DNA from: Terriglobia bacterium
GTDB lineage: Bacteria; Acidobacteriota; Terriglobia; Acidiferrales; UBA7541
Reading direction: 5' to 3'
Assembly: GCA_020073605.1 (NCBI GenBank)
Contig: JAIQEW010000007.1
Location: 62,001-126,000, forward strand
DNA length: 64,000 bases
Shown here: positions 15,571 to 24,178 of the stretch, in pieces
Numbering within the stretch: the first letter of the stretch is position 1
Layout: each line of letters opens with the position of its first letter
Notes under the pieces: generated by a model
The model's database searches: none
What the model saw: only the letters and a program-made list of their open reading frames with translations
Told to the model about the DNA's origin: nothing
Translations under genes and position numbers: made by a program

Positions 15571-16680
15571 ATGAGATTGAGCGACTACGTCACGCTGGGA
15601 CGCACCGGGCTGCGCGTCAGCCCCCTCTGCTTCGGCGCGATGACTTTCGGCACCGAGTGGGGCTGGGGCGCGGATGAAAATACTTCCAAGCAGATGTTCG
15701 ACCGCTACGTCGATGCGGGCGGCAACTTCATCGACACGGCCGACGCCTATACCAACGGCCACAGCGAGGAGTTGGTCGGGAAATTCGTCGGCGACCGCGG
15801 CCTTCGCGACCGCATCGCGATCGCGACGAAATTCACGTTCAACCCGCAGCCGGGCAATCCGAATTCCGGCGGCAACGGCAGAAAGAACATCTATCGCGCG
15901 CTCGAAGGCTCGCTGCGCCGCCTGAAAACCGACTACGTCGATCTCTACTATCTCCACGCGTGGGACATCGTCACGCCGGTCGAGGAAGTTGTCTCGACGC
16001 TCACCGACCTGGTCCACGAAGGGAAGATTCGCTACTACGGATTGTCGGACACGCCCGCGTGGTACGTCGCGCGCGCGCAGACCATCGCCGAAAAAGAAGG
16101 CAAGGAGCGCGTGGCCACGCTCCAGCTTGAATACTCGCTGATCGAGCGCACCATTGAGCGCGAGCACATCCCCGCCGCGCAGGAGCTTGGCATCGGTCTC
16201 TGCCCGTGGGGCTCGCTCGGCAGCGGCTTCCTCAGCGGCAAGTACAGGCGCGAGGGCAACACTGGAAAGGGCGAAGGGCGCCTGGGCTCTCCGAATCAGA
16301 TGTTCAATCGATTTACGGAGCGCAACTGGCGCGTCCTCGACGCCTTCCTCGAAGTCGCCAAGCAGATCAGCAAGACTCCCGCGCAGGTCGCGCTCAATTG
16401 GGTCGCCACGCAGCCGGGCGTCACCTCCCCGATTCTCGGCGCCACCAAGGTCGCGCAGCTCGAAGACAATCTCGCGGCGATCGAATTTGAAATTCCCGCG
16501 GAGCTTCGCAAGAAGATCGATGAAGCGAGCGCGCTCGAGCCCGCGCACCCGTACGTCTTCTACTTGCCGATGACGCAGGGCCGCATCAGCGGCGGCACCA
16601 CCGTGCAACCCTGGAAGCGCGCGTACACCTACACGGGCGCGGTCGCACCGCCGCCGGAAAAGAAGGCCAGCGCCACGTAG
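15571..16680 (+). CDS. Aldo/keto reductase
   Basis: The 369-residue protein is an NADPH-dependent (alpha/beta)8 barrel. The catalytic tetrad is visible: Asp in DTADAYTNG, Tyr in the same motif, Lys in ATKFTF and His in YYLHAWD. PWGSLGSGFLSGKYR and the C-terminal GATKVAQLEDNL match the YajO/TAS-like (AKR11/12-like) branch, and the extra C-terminal 40 residues (FYLPMTQGRISGG) exceed the usual 320-350. AGGAGG lies upstream of the ATG at 15571. It ends two bases before the convergent MFS gene, so the two share a terminator region of almost no length. Substrate unknown; these enzymes reduce aldehydes or sugars. Confidence 0.9.
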   Translation: MRLSDYVTLGRTGLRVSPLCFGAMTFGTEWGWGADENTSKQMFDRYVDAGGNFIDTADAYTNGHSEELVGKFVGDRGLRDRIAIATKFTFNPQPGNPNSGGNGRKNIYRALEGSLRRLKTDYVDLYYLHAWDIVTPVEEVVSTLTDLVHEGKIRYYGLSDTPAWYVARAQTIAEKEGKERVATLQLEYSLIERTIEREHIPAAQELGIGLCPWGSLGSGFLSGKYRREGNTGKGEGRLGSPNQMFNRFTERNWRVLDAFLEVAKQISKTPAQVALNWVATQPGVTSPILGATKVAQLEDNLAAIEFEIPAELRKKIDEASALEPAHPYVFYLPMTQGRISGGTTVQPWKRAYTYTGAVAPPPEKKASAT

Positions 16681-16682
16681 CG

Positions 16683-17957
16683 CTAAGCGAGCGGGGCCGG
16701 AATCTTTCGCTCGCTCTCTACAGACGGAAGCTGATCGGCATTGCGCAGCTCGGGAAACATCCAGGCCCAAAGCGCCGTGACGATGATCGCGCCTGCACCG
16801 CCTACGATCACGGCGGGCACCACGCCGAGCCATGCGGCCGTCGCGCCCGACTCGAAACCGCCGAGTTCGTTTGAAGTGCCGATGAAAATCATGTCCACCG
16901 CGTTGACGCGCCCGCGCATTTCATTCGGTGTTGCAAGCTGAATCAGGATGCCGCGAACCACCACGCTGACCATGTCCGTCGCGCCAACCAGCACCAGCGC
17001 GATCATGGATAGCGCCAGGCTGTGCGAAATGCCGAAGAGAATCGTGCACACCCCGAATCCGAAGACGCACCACAGCATCTTCACGCCGACCCGGTTTCGC
17101 ATCGGCCGGTAAGCGAGCAACAGCGCCATCGCCGCGGCGCCGATTGCAGGAGCGCACCGCAATAGCCCCAGTCCCCATGGACCGGTTCTCAGAATGTCGC
17201 TCGCGAACGCCGGCAGCAGCCAGACCGCTCCGCCGAGCAGCACCGCGAACATATCGAGCGATATGGATCCGAGGACGAGTTTCTCGTGCCAGATGTAATG
17301 CATTCCGGCGAGAACCGTTTTCCAGCTGAAAGCCTCGCGCGGCCGCGGCCTGAATTGCGGCTTCACGCCCAGCATCGAAATGGCCGCAGCCGCGGCGGTG
17401 ATCATCGCTCCGGCGTACACGCCGGCCGGTCCGCGAAATGATGCGTATATGAGGCCGCCCGCCGCGGGTCCCAGAATCGTCGCCGTCTGAAAAATCGTGG
17501 CTCCCCACGCGAAGGCGCTGTGAAAAACTTCTTCCGGCACCAGCACGGGAAGAATGGCGCGGCTCGCCGGCCCGTTGAACGAGCGAACCACGCCGACCAG
17601 CACGCTCACGACGTAGATGGGAAAAACCGAATGGGCGCCCCGCAGCGTGATGCCCAGCAGCAGGGCCGAGCACACGGCGAATCCGGCGTAGCCGAGCGTG
17701 AGAACCTTGCGGCGGTCGTAGCGGTCCGCGGCGTGGCCGGAGACGAGAAACAGAAGAATGCCGGGGAGAAACTGCGCGAGACCCACGAAGCCGAGATCCA
17801 AAGGGCGCTTCGTGATTTCGTACACCTGCCAGCCGATGGCGACGGCTTGCATCTCGGTGGCCAGGACGATGCAGAATCGCGCGACCTGGTAGAGCGTGAA
17901 AGCGGGGTAGGTGAACGCGACGCGCCCGGCGAGCGTGGGGTTCCCTGGGTCAGCCAT
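16683..17957 (-). CDS. MFS exporter (EntS/MFS_3-like)
   Basis: The 424-residue protein has about twelve membrane segments. The N-terminal LATEMQAVAIGWQVYEITKR and the loop GHAADRYDRRKVLT (motif A-like) resemble the MFS_3 group that includes the enterobactin exporter EntS and macrolide-type exporters. The second half has YRPMRNRVGVKM and a conserved NEMRGRVNAVDMIFIGTSNE, a motif repeated in that group. It is read as a single gene, convergent with the aldo/keto reductase and codirectional with the tetR gene 55 bases upstream, so TetR may control it too. The exported compound is unknown; siderophore or drug export is possible. Confidence 0.85.
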   Translation of the reverse strand: MADPGNPTLAGRVAFTYPAFTLYQVARFCIVLATEMQAVAIGWQVYEITKRPLDLGFVGLAQFLPGILLFLVSGHAADRYDRRKVLTLGYAGFAVCSALLLGITLRGAHSVFPIYVVSVLVGVVRSFNGPASRAILPVLVPEEVFHSAFAWGATIFQTATILGPAAGGLIYASFRGPAGVYAGAMITAAAAAISMLGVKPQFRPRPREAFSWKTVLAGMHYIWHEKLVLGSISLDMFAVLLGGAVWLLPAFASDILRTGPWGLGLLRCAPAIGAAAMALLLAYRPMRNRVGVKMLWCVFGFGVCTILFGISHSLALSMIALVLVGATDMVSVVVRGILIQLATPNEMRGRVNAVDMIFIGTSNELGGFESGATAAWLGVVPAVIVGGAGAIIVTALWAWMFPELRNADQLPSVESERKIPAPLA

Positions 17958-18012
17958 CGACGACTACTGTGCCACAAAATTGCGAATCGGACGAGGACCC
18001 CGATGGAGCGGA

Positions 18013-18681
18013 TCAGCCGGCGGCCTTGGTCCCAAGGACGGCGTCGAAGAAAACACCGAGCAGGTGGCTCATGTCCTGTTCGGTGAAGGTTGTTTGATCG
18101 ACGAGATGCTCGAGCAGCAGGGCATTGGCCAGCGCGCCGAGCCCCGTCGCTGCAGCCGTGCTCGTAATCGGGAGGGTTCGTCCCGTGGTTTTGGCGAGGC
18201 GCTGAAGGAGGCTGGCCGCGGAGCGGCGAATGCGCTGCTGCCGCGCGCGCAACCGCGCATGCGCTTCCGGATGGCGGATGGCGAAAAGCTTGAATTCAAG
18301 GGAGAGGAGCGCGAGGCGGCGGTCCAGCGTGATCTGTGCGTAGTGCTCGCGGAGCGCGCGAAGGCGCTTTGCCGGGCTCTCCTTTTGCGCGAGCAGCGAT
18401 TCCACTTCCGAGAGGCGCCGGGCCACCCAGTGCTCGAGCAGCGCGAAGAAGATGTCTTCCTTGCTCCGGAAATTCGCGTAAAAGGCGCCGCGCGTGTAGC
18501 CGGCGAGCGAAGCGATGTCCTCGAGGCGCGCTGCCTCGAATCCATCGCGCGCGAAGATCTTTTCAGACGCCGCCAGAAGCCTCCGCCGGGTTGCCGCCGT
18601 GCGCACCTGCTGCTTGGACCCGGTGGGCACACTTCGCCGTTGCGAAGGGACATCTGCGCGGAAGGAGCGAGCCCGGCTCAC
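18013..18681 (-). CDS. TetR/AcrR family transcriptional repressor
   Basis: The 222-residue protein begins at GTG 18681 with a 30-residue basic N-terminal extension, then the helix-turn-helix of the family: RTAATRRRLLAASEKIFARDGFEAARLEDIASLAGYTRGAFYANFRSKEDIF contains the recognition helix TRGAFYANF. The C-terminal half is a helical ligand-binding domain. It is divergent from the EmrB-type pump at 18764, whose promoter contains a palindrome, so the simplest reading is a local repressor relieved by a pump substrate. It may also act on the downstream MFS gene. A second in-frame GTG near 18630 would drop the extension. Family call secure; ligand unknown. Confidence 0.88.
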   Translation of the reverse strand: MSRARSFRADVPSQRRSVPTGSKQQVRTAATRRRLLAASEKIFARDGFEAARLEDIASLAGYTRGAFYANFRSKEDIFFALLEHWVARRLSEVESLLAQKESPAKRLRALREHYAQITLDRRLALLSLEFKLFAIRHPEAHARLRARQQRIRRSAASLLQRLAKTTGRTLPITSTAAATGLGALANALLLEHLVDQTTFTEQDMSHLLGVFFDAVLGTKAAG

Positions 18682-18701
18682 GCGAGCACCGCCTCGCGAT
18701 C

Positions 18702-18730
18702 TTTACAACATACATACATGAATGTATATT
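18702..18730 (+). promoter_or_regulatory. Strong promoter of the EmrB-type pump
   Basis: TTTACA (18702-18707) and TATATT (18725-18730) are 17 bases apart, 5/6 matches each to the vegetative consensus. A start near 18737 gives a 27-base leader to the ATG at 18764. Confidence 0.6.
18711..18726. promoter_or_regulatory. Candidate TetR operator in the promoter spacer
   Basis: TACATACATGAATGTA equals its reverse complement at 14 of 16 positions and lies within the -35/-10 spacer of the pump promoter, between the divergent tetR and pump genes. The TACATACAT and AATGTA half-sites resemble those of AcrR-type TetR repressors. Occupation would block RNA polymerase and could also auto-repress tetR. Confidence 0.55.
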
Positions 18731-18763
18731 ATTTCAGTCCACCCCCGAATACAATAGGAATTC

Positions 18764-20368
18764 ATGGCTTCCGCAACAGCGGTGATCGATCACAGCGCCT
18801 GGCGCCCGCGTTACAACCCGTGGCTGATCGCCTTCACGGTGACGCTTGCGACGTTCATGGAGGTGCTCGACACTTCCATCGCCAATATCGCCCTGCCGCA
18901 CATCGCGGGAACCTTCGGCGCGAGCACGAACGAATCGACGTGGGTGCTGACGAGCTACCTCGTCTCAAACGGCATCGTGCTGCCGATCAGCGCCTGGCTC
19001 GCGACGAAGCTGGGCCGCAAGCGTTACTACATGTCGTGCGTGGCTCTGTTTGCCGGGAGCAGTTTTATGTGCGGCCTGGCCCCGTCGCTCGGGCTGCTCG
19101 TCTTCTTCCGGGTGATGCAAGGAGTCGGCGGCGGAGGCCTGCAGCCGAGCGAGCAATCGATTCTCGCCGACACGTTCACTCCGGCGAAGCGCGGGATGGC
19201 GTTTTCGGTGTATGCAATGGCGGTGGTGCTGGCTCCGGCGATCGGCCCGACATTCGGCGGGTGGATCACGGACAACTACAGCTGGCGCTGGATTTTTTAC
19301 ATCAACGTGCCCATCAGCATCGTTTCGCTCTATATGACGCACCGCTTCGTGGAAGACCCGCCATATCTCCACGCAGAGCGCGAGAAGCGGAAGGGCGTCG
19401 ATATCGACTACGTGGGACTCGGGCTTGTGGCGCTAGGCATCGGGACGCTGCAAATGGTGCTCGACAAGGGGCAAGAGGAGGATTGGTTCGCTTCGCACTG
19501 GATCCTGGGAGGATCGATTATCGCGGCGATCATTTTGATGGTGTGGGTGTGGTGGGAGTGGAGGCATCCGCACCCGATCGTGGAATTGCGATTGTTGAAG
19601 AGGCGCAATTTTGCCACGGCGATGTTTTCGATGGTGCTGCTGGGCGCGGTCCTCTACGGGACGACAGTCATACTTCCCGAGTTCCTTGAAACCCTGATGG
19701 GCTATCCTGCGGCGATGGCCGGAGAAGCAATGGCGGCTGCGGGTTTCCTGATGGTGGTTACGATGCCGATATCAGGCATGCTCTCGGGGAAAATGGATCC
19801 ACGGATTCTGATGGCGTGCGGCTTCGGCGCTACGTCGCTTGGCCTCTACCACATGGCCACGCATCTGAGTCTGGGCATGGATTTTTGGACGGCATCGAGC
19901 CTGCGCCTCTACCAGGTGGCTGGGCTGGCGTTCATCTTCATTCCATCGAACGTGCTGTGCTACGCGGGAATCCCCCGGGAGAAGAACAACCAGGTGGCCA
20001 GCATGATGAATTTCGTCCGCAACGTGGGCGGGAGCGCGGGAATCGCCATCATCAGCACGATGGTGACCCGGGGCACGCAGCGGCGGCAGAGCTATCTGGC
20101 CGCGAACATGAGCAACGGCAATCCGAGGTTTCGCGAGATGGTCGAAGGGCTCGCCGCAACGCTGCGGGGCCAGGGCATGAGCGCGGCGCAGGCGACGCAC
20201 CAGGCGTATGCCCGGCTGGAAATGATGATGCAGCAGCAGGCGGCGGCGCTCGCATTCAAGGACGTGGTTTCGATTCTCGCCGTCATCGTGGCTTGCCTGG
20301 TTCCGCTGGCGTTCATCATGAAGAAGCCGGCACGCGCCGCGCAGGGCGAAGCTCCCCCGCCGCATTAG
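18764..20368 (+). CDS. EmrB/QacA family drug:H+ antiporter (DHA2, 14 TM)
   Basis: The 534-residue protein has about fourteen hydrophobic segments. The first helix carries FMEVLDTSIANIALPHIAG, the D1 motif of the DHA2 family, TWVLTSYLVSNGIVLPISAWLA follows, motif A is GRKRYYMS, and motif C GPTFGGWITDNYSWRW is that of antiporters. The C-terminal cytosolic tail is short and carries the Met-rich RLEMMMQQQAAALAF. The upstream TetR gene and operator support substrate-induced expression. There is no EmrA-type periplasmic adaptor gene beside it, so it may act alone or borrow an adaptor. It is convergent with the kinase gene across 6 bases. Confidence 0.92.
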   Translation: MASATAVIDHSAWRPRYNPWLIAFTVTLATFMEVLDTSIANIALPHIAGTFGASTNESTWVLTSYLVSNGIVLPISAWLATKLGRKRYYMSCVALFAGSSFMCGLAPSLGLLVFFRVMQGVGGGGLQPSEQSILADTFTPAKRGMAFSVYAMAVVLAPAIGPTFGGWITDNYSWRWIFYINVPISIVSLYMTHRFVEDPPYLHAEREKRKGVDIDYVGLGLVALGIGTLQMVLDKGQEEDWFASHWILGGSIIAAIILMVWVWWEWRHPHPIVELRLLKRRNFATAMFSMVLLGAVLYGTTVILPEFLETLMGYPAAMAGEAMAAAGFLMVVTMPISGMLSGKMDPRILMACGFGATSLGLYHMATHLSLGMDFWTASSLRLYQVAGLAFIFIPSNVLCYAGIPREKNNQVASMMNFVRNVGGSAGIAIISTMVTRGTQRRQSYLAANMSNGNPRFREMVEGLAATLRGQGMSAAQATHQAYARLEMMMQQQAAALAFKDVVSILAVIVACLVPLAFIMKKPARAAQGEAPPPH

Positions 20369-20374
20369 GAACGA

Positions 20375-23053
20375 TCATTTCCCGGTCGGGACGAGGCGCT
20401 TTAGCTCTTCGGTCCAGTTCAGCACGACGTTGATCTGCGTCCCAGCCGCTTGTTCCTGTTCCACGGGCTTGACCATCAGGAACCGCTGGCCGTCCGGGGA
20501 CACGTCGTAATTGGGGCGCGCGTTCAAGATTGGGTTCGGCAGGTAATGTCTCTCAAAGAGTTGCCGCGGTTTCCCTGCTGTGAAGCCAGATTGGGCGTTG
20601 ATATCCACGGCCATCATCTTATCTCCGATGCGATAGAACAGCTCCCGCCCATTGCGGTTCCATACTGGCTCCGTGCCGCCTTCGGTCGAGATCTGCCACT
20701 TCCCGCCCGGGCCGGGATAAGGCCTCACGTAAATCTCCCGACGGCCCGATTCGTCCGAGGCATACGCCAGCCAGCGCCCGTCCGGAGAAAATTGTGGCGC
20801 GTCCTCTAACCTTGGCGCCTGGAGGAAGAGCTGCGCCTTACGATCGCTCACCCGTAGCACCCAGATTTGTGCTCCCGCGGAGCCAGAGACGTCAACGAAA
20901 GTCAGTTGTTGTCCGTCCGGCGACCAGGAAAACGGAACCTCGGTGGTACCGTTTGTCAAACGCTCCAATCCGCCACCGCCATCGGCCAGCTGCCAGAACA
21001 AGCTCAACGCGCCTTCCTTGTTTGACGCGAACGCGATCCGCTTCCCATCCGGTGTCCAAGTTGGATATTGATTGAAACTTCCCTCGAATGTGAATCGGGA
21101 CAGCGTGTCCCGAACGAGATCGTACAGGCCCACCTGTTGAGTGCCCTCATTTTCCGCGATGTCAACGGCGACCTGCCGGCCATCGGGTGAGAGCCGGGGT
21201 TGATCGTAGTAGCGCGCGGGCGCGGCTAAGGGTTGCTCAATTCCACTGCGGCTGACCCAAACAAGCCTGCCCTGGCCCCCCGCAAGGCCCCCCGAGACAT
21301 AGACCAGTGATCCCGTGTCTGAAACACTGTACTGTGCAGGCGCGCCCGCGACAGGGGATTGCAAAACGCCCTGAACTACAGGCACCGCTGAGCCGACGAG
21401 CTCCAACTTTCGGGGATCGAACGGCACGGCCATCAGGTTGCCTGCCTGCGCATAAATGAGGTGTCCGGAGGGCGTGTAACGAGGCATGGTTTCTGCCTGT
21501 CCTTGAATCAGGCTACGGCGCTCGCCCGTTCCAATTGACTGAACGACGATTCTGGGAGGAAGTATGGCAACAAAGAGAACCGCTTCGCTGCCTGGCAAGA
21601 ACTCCGGCCAGATGTGGCCAGTCTCCCCGTTCTCACGGCGAGTTAGTGGCTTGGAAGCGCCTCCCCCGTCTGACAGTTGCAGGAGCTCTGAAACGACGAC
21701 GGGTGCGTAAACTATTGTATGGTCACTTCCCCAAGTCGCTCCGCTCGGCGCCGGGGCCGTATCAGCCAGAGCTTGTGCCACGCCCCCGTTCAAGGGAATC
21801 TTCTTGAGTTTTCCATCGGCGAAGAAACCGAGCCACTGGCCGTCAGGCGAAAAGAAGGGACTGACACCTCCCTCCGTACCGGGAATCGGTCTGGCCTCCG
21901 TGCTATCCATCGCCCGCACATAAATCTGCTGCGCCCCACCGTCCTGAGTTTTCGCGACATACGCGAGCTGACTCCCGTCCGCTGAAAGCGCCAACGCCAG
22001 CTGATCCAGTGCCGCTAGCCGCTGCCCCGGCGGAAGGGCTATCACCGTGCGAGTGACTGGTCTGGCAGGTGCAGGGGACGGCTTCAGATTCCAAACGGCG
22101 AAACCGGTGATGGCAACGGCGAGAAGCCCTGCCGTCCACGGCATCGCGCGTCGCCAGGGCGGTCCTGCAGCGCTAGGCGAGGGCGCGCCCTCTGGCGCGC
22201 CGGAGAGAACTTCGTCGAGCGAAATGCGCGCGTCGCCGATGTCACGCAGGCGCTGCTTCGGGTCCTTCTGGAGGCAGCGTTGCAAAAGAACGCGAATCCG
22301 GATCGGCATCGCGGCTGGAAGCTGCGACCAATCCGGCTCGGCACGAATCACTGCCGCCAGCGTGTCCGTCACCGTCTCGCCGTGGAACGCCATTGTGCCG
22401 GTAAGCATTTCATACAGGACGCAGCCGAACGCCCAGATGTCCGCGCGACGGTCCACCGGCTTGCCCTTCGCCTGCTCCGGCGACATGTACGCCGCCGTGC
22501 CGAGCAGCACGCCCGCCTGCGTCGCCATCCGGCTGATCGTGGGTGAATTGGCGATGTCGACGGAAGAGGCATCGCCTTCGATTGCTTTGGCTAGGCCGAA
22601 GTCGAGAACCTTCACGGCATCGTCGCTCGTTACCTTCACGTTTGCAGGCTTCAGATCGCGATGGACGATACCGCGCTCGTGGGCGTATTCGAGCGCCTCG
22701 CATATCTGCTTGGCGATGCGCAGAGCTTCATCAATCGGAATCGGCCCAGCCTTGATGCGGTCGGCCAATGTCGGCCCTTCGACCAACTCCATCACCAGCG
22801 CGTGAGTACTGCCGGAATCTTCGAGGCCGTAGATCGAAGCGATGTTGGGATGATTGAGCGAGGCGAGGACTTTCGCTTCGCGCTGGAATCGCGCCATGCG
22901 CTCTGCGTCGCGCGCGAACGCATCTGGGAGAACTTTCAGCGCCACGTCGCGTCCGAGCTTCGCGTCTCGCGCGCGGTAGACCTCTCCCATTCCACCCGCG
23001 CCAATCGGCGCGAGGATTTCATACGTGCCGAGCTTGGAGCCCGCATTCAACAT
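20375..23053 (-). CDS. Ser/Thr protein kinase fused to a TolB/PD40-like beta-propeller
   Basis: The 892-residue protein has an N-terminal Hanks kinase (residues about 10-270): glycine loop GAGGMGEVYRARD, catalytic Lys40 in VALKVLP, HRDLKPANV and DFGLAKA, all intact. One membrane segment follows near 305-325 (AGLLAVAITGFAVWNL), then a C-terminal region of some 550 residues with repeated blade motifs such as SPDGQWLGFF, SPDGRQVAVD, TPDGKRIAFAS and SPDGRWLAYAS, characteristic of PD40/WD40-like propellers. It should be a cytosolic kinase with an extracellular or periplasmic sensing propeller. The family is heavily expanded in Acidobacteriota. The ATG at 23053 is preferred because GAGGG precedes it and the domain starts at once. 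It overlaps an upstream short frame that is a vestige of another kinase N terminus. Confidence 0.92.
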   Translation of the reverse strand: MLNAGSKLGTYEILAPIGAGGMGEVYRARDAKLGRDVALKVLPDAFARDAERMARFQREAKVLASLNHPNIASIYGLEDSGSTHALVMELVEGPTLADRIKAGPIPIDEALRIAKQICEALEYAHERGIVHRDLKPANVKVTSDDAVKVLDFGLAKAIEGDASSVDIANSPTISRMATQAGVLLGTAAYMSPEQAKGKPVDRRADIWAFGCVLYEMLTGTMAFHGETVTDTLAAVIRAEPDWSQLPAAMPIRIRVLLQRCLQKDPKQRLRDIGDARISLDEVLSGAPEGAPSPSAAGPPWRRAMPWTAGLLAVAITGFAVWNLKPSPAPARPVTRTVIALPPGQRLAALDQLALALSADGSQLAYVAKTQDGGAQQIYVRAMDSTEARPIPGTEGGVSPFFSPDGQWLGFFADGKLKKIPLNGGVAQALADTAPAPSGATWGSDHTIVYAPVVVSELLQLSDGGGASKPLTRRENGETGHIWPEFLPGSEAVLFVAILPPRIVVQSIGTGERRSLIQGQAETMPRYTPSGHLIYAQAGNLMAVPFDPRKLELVGSAVPVVQGVLQSPVAGAPAQYSVSDTGSLVYVSGGLAGGQGRLVWVSRSGIEQPLAAPARYYDQPRLSPDGRQVAVDIAENEGTQQVGLYDLVRDTLSRFTFEGSFNQYPTWTPDGKRIAFASNKEGALSLFWQLADGGGGLERLTNGTTEVPFSWSPDGQQLTFVDVSGSAGAQIWVLRVSDRKAQLFLQAPRLEDAPQFSPDGRWLAYASDESGRREIYVRPYPGPGGKWQISTEGGTEPVWNRNGRELFYRIGDKMMAVDINAQSGFTAGKPRQLFERHYLPNPILNARPNYDVSPDGQRFLMVKPVEQEQAAGTQINVVLNWTEELKRLVPTGK

Positions 23054-23154
23054 GAGATCCCTCGCTGCGATCGGGATTTCGCCTGGCGGCTCGGACGCCG
23101 CCAAAGCGGCTCAACTTCGTAGGGGCCCAGCCGGGAACCTTTTGTGAGTGACAT
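23047..23154 (-). pseudogene. Remnant of a second kinase N-terminus (35-codon frame overlapping the kinase start)
   Basis: From ATG 23154 the minus strand reads MSLTKGSRLGPYEVEPLW, the standard start of acidobacterial Ser/Thr kinases (MSLTxGxRLGPYEI), then diverges after residue 14 and stops at 23047. The stop overlaps the next kinase ATG (23053) by seven bases. It looks like the first fourteen codons of an older kinase gene fused to unrelated sequence when two tandem kinases recombined. A perfect TATAAT at 23170-23165 upstream of its ATG suggests the frame is still transcribed as a leader and may couple translation. Confidence 0.6.
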
Positions 23155-23164
23155 GAGTGGCGGG

Positions 23165-23170
23165 ATTATA
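23165..23170 (-). promoter_or_regulatory. TATAAT -10 upstream of the kinase leader frame
   Basis: The minus strand carries a perfect TATAAT at 23170-23165, eleven bases before the ATG at 23154. A start point would fall about four bases upstream of that ATG. No convincing -35 at 16-18 bases is present. Confidence 0.4.
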
Positions 23171-23316
23171 CAGTCGATTGGTCGAGAATTCCGCTTCTGA
23201 GATGGAAGCGGGATGAGGATAATGGGTGCCGCGGATTTGATTTCGTCAGGGAAGAGTGCGCAGGCACCTCCCGACGCCACCCGGTGCAAGTGAGTGCTTG
23301 TGCCGGCAGGGGATTC

Positions 23317-23934
23317 ATGGCGGAAGTCACCACACTTTTCTGGGACAACGGCGGCGTCATACTGACGAACGGGTGGGACCGCGACTCGCGCCGGAAGGCC
23401 GTGGAGAAATTCCACCTCGACCTCGCCGATTTCGAGGACCGCCACGAGCTGATGCTCAATGCTTTCGAATGCGGCCAGGCGACTCTCGACGATTACGTCA
23501 AACGGACCGTCTTCTACCGGACGCGGCCGTTCACGCCGGAAGAGTTCAAGCAGTTCATGTTCGACCAGTCGCAGCCGATTCCGGAAACGCTCGAGTTTTT
23601 GGAAAAGATTGCGGGGGCGCGACGGTACCATCTTGCGGCACTCAACAACGAGTCGCTCGAGATCAACGCGTACCGCATCCGGAGATTTCACCTGCGCGAC
23701 TACTTCGAAGCGTTCTTCAGCTCGTGCTATCTGGGCGTGCGCAAGCCGGAGCGCGAAATCTACGGCCTGGTGCTCAAGATCACGCAGCGCGATCCGGCGG
23801 AATGCGTCCTGATCGACGACCGCGGGCTGAATCTCGAGTGCGCGCGCGAGATGGGAATGGGCACGATTCAGTATCGTGACGTCGAACAGCTTCAGAGCGA
23901 CCTGGCGAAATTGGGAGTGACGGCAAAGGGATGA
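23317..23934 (+). CDS. HAD-like hydrolase (YihX-type)
   Basis: The 205-residue protein has HAD motif I in FWDNGGVIL (nucleophile Asp, then Gly at +2), motif II ALNNES, motif III KPEREIY and motif IV LIDDRGLN, with a helical cap in between. The Asp-x-Gly form of motif I is that of YihX-like phosphatases rather than the DxD form. The start at 23317 follows AGGGG; a start at 23284 would add eleven residues of no homology. It lies 244 bases before gnd. YihX-type enzymes remove phosphate from sugar phosphates, which would fit a neighbour of the pentose phosphate genes, but substrate is inferred. Confidence 0.78.
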   Translation: MAEVTTLFWDNGGVILTNGWDRDSRRKAVEKFHLDLADFEDRHELMLNAFECGQATLDDYVKRTVFYRTRPFTPEEFKQFMFDQSQPIPETLEFLEKIAGARRYHLAALNNESLEINAYRIRRFHLRDYFEAFFSSCYLGVRKPEREIYGLVLKITQRDPAECVLIDDRGLNLECAREMGMGTIQYRDVEQLQSDLAKLGVTAKG

Positions 23935-24005
23935 AGGGGTGCGTGTGACTACATGCCGCGATAAAGGCAGCGCAAAGGTACGCGCTCCGCGCGACGTTCT
24001 TTGGC

Positions 24006-24025
24006 GGCGGGGTTTAAACCCCGCC
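24006..24025. repeat. Perfect 20-bp palindrome
   Basis: GGCGGGGTTTAAACCCCGCC is fully self-complementary. It belongs to a group of hairpin intergenic elements in the 24-25 kb region upstream and downstream of gnd. Confidence 0.8.
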
Positions 24026-24045
24026 CTTCCGGGTGCGACGTTCAT

Positions 24046-24097
24046 GTCAGGGGCTTCCCGATAAAAGCCATCGGGACGCACAAACCGCGAAAGCCCC
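24046..24097. repeat. Intergenic repeat, copy A
   Basis: Begins CAGGGGCTTCCCGAT and ends GCGAAAGCCCC. The ATCGGG arm pairs with the CCCGAT at the start, giving a stem-loop. The same start and end flank a longer copy at 25097-25194. Confidence 0.7.
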
Positions 24098-24120
24098 ATA
24101 ATTCTTTTTTGGCAACTTAT

Positions 24121-24140
24121 GTCGGAGCTGAAGCTCCGAC
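24121..24140. repeat. Perfect hairpin just upstream of gnd
   Basis: GTCGGAGCT-GA-AGCTCCGAC: a 9-bp stem with a 2-base loop, directly upstream of the gnd ribosome-binding site (39 bases before the ATG). It could act in the gnd 5' leader or be a mobile hairpin element. Confidence 0.75.
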
Positions 24141-24178
24141 CCCCTAAAGTGCGGGGGAGATATCGAGGAGGGAATTCG

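Noticed and set aside
15298-16833. A 511-codon open frame on the minus strand opposite the aldo/keto reductase
   Set aside because: It lies wholly opposite a well-supported enzyme gene, is Arg/Ala/Asp-rich as expected of an antisense frame in high-GC DNA, and shows no motif.
17911-19689. A 592-codon plus-strand frame over tetR and the pump
   Set aside because: It covers the divergent tetR and pump starts in the wrong frame and opposite strand; its composition is that of an antisense and out-of-frame read.
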